Positions 6,202 to 7,603 of a stretch of 7,603 bases of DNA are shown here, in pieces. Made by a program: the position numbers and the translations under genes. The notes beneath the pieces are model-generated. The model was not told the DNA's origin. It searched no databases and was given only the letters and a program-made list of their open reading frames with translations. Every line of letters begins with the position of its first letter. Positions within the stretch are counted from its first letter, which is position 1. Source of the stretch: an uncultured bacterium (GTDB lineage: Bacteria > Bacillota > Clostridia > Oscillospirales > Butyricicoccaceae); the NCBI GenBank assembly GCA_905215125.1, contig CAJMOV010000090.1, positions 1 through 7,603 of the forward strand, read 5' to 3'.

Positions 6202-6240
6202 CTCCTTTTTCTTAATGATATGCTTTTCTTATCATACCAC
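6202..6240 (-). promoter_or_regulatory. Extended -10 promoter, inverted repeat and RBS of the hemerythrin-CheX gene
   Basis: Read on the minus strand, TGG-TATGAT (6239-6231) is an extended -10, with only a weak -35 (TTCCAT 16 bases upstream). AAGGAG (6207-6202) is the ribosome binding site. An inverted repeat ATGATA-N9-TATCAT (6215-6220 and 6230-6235) overlaps the -10 and the start of the leader, a position where a repressor would block transcription. The operator role is inferred. Confidence 0.5.
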
Positions 6241-6339
6241 AAAATAACGAGAATGGAACCTGTTTTTTATTGTGCAGATATTTTCCCGTCCTGAAGCGCC
6301 GTCAGAGTCAAAAAGCGCGAGTAGACGGGCCTTTTGCTC

Positions 6340-6367
6340 TTGCTTTTCCCGCCTGGTCTGTTACAAT
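6340..6367 (+). promoter_or_regulatory. Promoter for the second amidohydrolase
   Basis: TTGCTT (6340-6345) and TACAAT (6362-6367) are separated by 16 bases. TG at 6359-6360 gives an extended -10. Transcription would begin near 6374, about 30 bases before the ATG. Confidence 0.65.
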
Positions 6368-6387
6368 AGAGATATCAAAACCAAAAT

Positions 6388-6393
6388 AAGGAG
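6388..6393 (+). promoter_or_regulatory. Ribosome binding site of the second amidohydrolase
   Basis: AAGGAG lies 9 bases before the ATG at 6403. This is ideal spacing and supports that start. Confidence 0.85.
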
Positions 6394-6402
6394 CTGAAAG
6401 CA

Positions 6403-7563
6403 ATGCTGGCAATCAAAGGCGGCAAAGTCATTACAGTCACGGGCGGCGTGCTGGAAACGGGCGACGTGCTTATCAAGGACGGGAAGATCCTAGCGGTTGG
6501 GCAGGGGCTCGACATCCCGGCCGACGCCGCTGTCGTTGACGCCGCTGGCAAATGGGTTACCCCTGGCTTTATCGACGCGCACACCCACCTTTCCACCTTC
6601 AATGAACCGCGCGACATGCACAGCCAATATGACGGCAACGAATGCTCCGACCCCGTTACCCCGCAGGTGCGCGGCATTGACGCGCTGAATCCGCATGACA
6701 TCGGCATCGAAAGCGCCCGCAAAGGCGGCTTTACTACCTGCTATACCGGCCCGGGCAGCGGCAACGTCGTCTGCGGCAGCGGCATCAGTTTCAAGACCAA
6801 GCCGGGATCCACTGTTTTTGACATGATCATTCCTGGCACAGAACAGATGAAAATGGCTCTGGGGGAAAACCCCCGCAATGTCTACGGCAAGGACAGGAAG
6901 ATGCCCATGACCCGTATGGGCGTCGGCGCCGTGCTGCGCGAGGCGCTTTTCAACGCGAAGGTTTACTCCGACGCAAAGCGCGCGGCGGAGAGCGACCCGT
7001 CCAAGGCGCCCAAGCCCGATTTCCGGCTGGAGGCGCTGGTGCCCGCCATCCGTGGCGAGATGAAGTGCCGGATTCACAGCCACCGCGCGGACGACGTAGT
7101 CACCGCCATCCGTATTGCTGAAGAATTTGGACTGGATTTCTCCATTGAGCATTGCACGGAAGGGTATAAAATCCTCGATTTCCTCCGCGAGCATAAAGTG
7201 GACTGCGTTGTCGGCCCGCTGACCATGGGCAAGAGCAAAATGGAGATCTGGGGCTGCAGCCAGGAAACGCCGGGCATCATGGAAAAGGCCGGCATCAACT
7301 TCTGTCTGACTGAGGACACAGGGGGAGATACCAAATACCTGCCCATGCATGTCGGACTGTGCATCGCCCGCGGCCTGAGTGAGCAGACAGCCTTTGAAGC
7401 GGTTACCATCCGCCCTGCCCGTCTTCTGGGCATCGCCGACCGCGTCGGCTCTCTCGAAGCAGGCAAGGATGCCGACCTTGCCATCTGGTCGGGCATCCCC
7501 TTCAGCAGCCTTTCGCTGTGCGAAAAGACCGTTATTGACGGCGTTGTGTACGAAAACCTGTAA
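6403..7563 (+). CDS. Imidazolonepropionase-like metal-dependent amidohydrolase
   Basis: A 386-residue, apparently complete enzyme of the amidohydrolase superfamily (COG1228 type). A beta-sandwich start (LAIKGGKVITVTGG, VLIKDGKILAVG) leads to PGFIDAHTH with metal ligands His60 and His62. Further likely ligands are His225/His227 (RIHSHR), His250 (SIEHCTEG) and Asp305 (LTEDTGG). The block VYGKDRKMPMTRMG then VGAVLREALFNAKVY matches a subgroup common in anaerobic Firmicutes. The C-terminus LEAGKDADLAIWSG is the usual return strand of the sandwich. The substrate is unknown; cyclic amides or N-acyl/dipeptide-like compounds are typical of relatives, and histidine degradation itself is not indicated because no hut genes are visible. 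The protein is probably cytosolic. It has its own promoter, and a ribosome binding site follows it, so it may lead an operon leaving the window. Confidence 0.92.
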   Translation: MLAIKGGKVITVTGGVLETGDVLIKDGKILAVGQGLDIPADAAVVDAAGKWVTPGFIDAHTHLSTFNEPRDMHSQYDGNECSDPVTPQVRGIDALNPHDIGIESARKGGFTTCYTGPGSGNVVCGSGISFKTKPGSTVFDMIIPGTEQMKMALGENPRNVYGKDRKMPMTRMGVGAVLREALFNAKVYSDAKRAAESDPSKAPKPDFRLEALVPAIRGEMKCRIHSHRADDVVTAIRIAEEFGLDFSIEHCTEGYKILDFLREHKVDCVVGPLTMGKSKMEIWGCSQETPGIMEKAGINFCLTEDTGGDTKYLPMHVGLCIARGLSEQTAFEAVTIRPARLLGIADRVGSLEAGKDADLAIWSGIPFSSLSLCEKTVIDGVVYENL

Positions 7564-7567
7564 AGCT

Positions 7568-7589
7568 TCCGCCGCCTGAATGGGGCGGA
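7568..7589 (+). other. Short intercistronic hairpin
   Basis: A 6-bp stem, TCCGCC (7568-7573) with GGCGGA (7584-7589), lies between the amidohydrolase stop and the next ribosome binding site. No T-run follows, so it is more likely a spacer or mRNA-stabilising hairpin than a terminator. Confidence 0.4.
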
Positions 7590-7592
7590 GAT

Positions 7593-7600
7593 AAGGAAGG
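7593..7600 (+). promoter_or_regulatory. Ribosome binding site for a gene starting beyond the window
   Basis: AAGGAAGG lies 3 bases from the window end and about 30 bases after the amidohydrolase stop. A start codon is expected within the next few bases outside the window, which suggests a co-transcribed downstream gene. Confidence 0.6.
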
Positions 7601-7603
7601 CAG

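Noticed and set aside
6285..6329. CCCGTC/GACGGG long-range hairpin upstream of the second amidohydrolase
   Set aside because: The 33-base loop holds only a 4-bp inner pairing and no transcript is expected to end there. Too weak to call a terminator or riboswitch.
6490..7350. 286-codon minus-strand open frame opposite the second amidohydrolase
   Set aside because: It is antisense to a well-supported enzyme and has no family resemblance or ribosome binding site.

Overview
The window looks like the chromosome of a GC-rich, motile, probably anaerobic member of the Firmicutes (Clostridia-like). The basis is GC-rich protein-coding DNA, strong AGGAG-type ribosome binding sites, near-consensus sigma-A promoters, a YheO-type regulator, a CheX-type phosphatase domain and a bacterial hemerythrin. 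This placement is an inference from style; no marker gene fixes the genus.

Layout. Positions 1-71 hold an initiator tRNA-fMet lacking its first five bases, followed at once by a strong intrinsic terminator (74-110). Positions 111-540 contain no gene I can support, though an AT-rich patch and a short coding-like stretch with no start are noted. Positions 580 to about 2900 carry a minus-strand cluster, in transcription order: a RidA-family protein, an imidazolonepropionase-like amidohydrolase, and a Nit2/omega-amidase-like nitrilase. A YheO/DauR-type PAS-HTH regulator remnant diverges from it (about 2868-3289, plus strand).

Most of this cluster is damaged. The amidohydrolase has a one-base frameshift followed by an internal deletion that restores the frame and removes the strand expected to carry the metal-bridging lysine. 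The regulator has lost its N-terminal half and has a second one-base frameshift. The regulator/ridA intergenic region, with the 5' ends of both genes, appears to have been deleted. The nitrilase at the end is intact.

Positions 3382-6240 form a chemotaxis module of two convergent genes. A transmembrane chemoreceptor (3450-5240, plus) is driven by a perfect TTGACA-N18-TATAAT promoter, and its sensor domain carries a zinc-binding CZB signature predicted to lie outside the cell. Facing it is a minus-strand fusion of bacteriohemerythrin with a CheX/CheC-like phosphatase domain (5327-6190). A bidirectional hairpin terminator separates the pair. Together they suggest metal, redox or oxygen input to chemotaxis: one gene at the receptor, the other possibly at CheY-P dephosphorylation.

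Positions 6340-7603 carry a second, intact imidazolonepropionase-like amidohydrolase with its own promoter. It is followed by a small hairpin and a ribosome binding site for a gene that starts just beyond the window.
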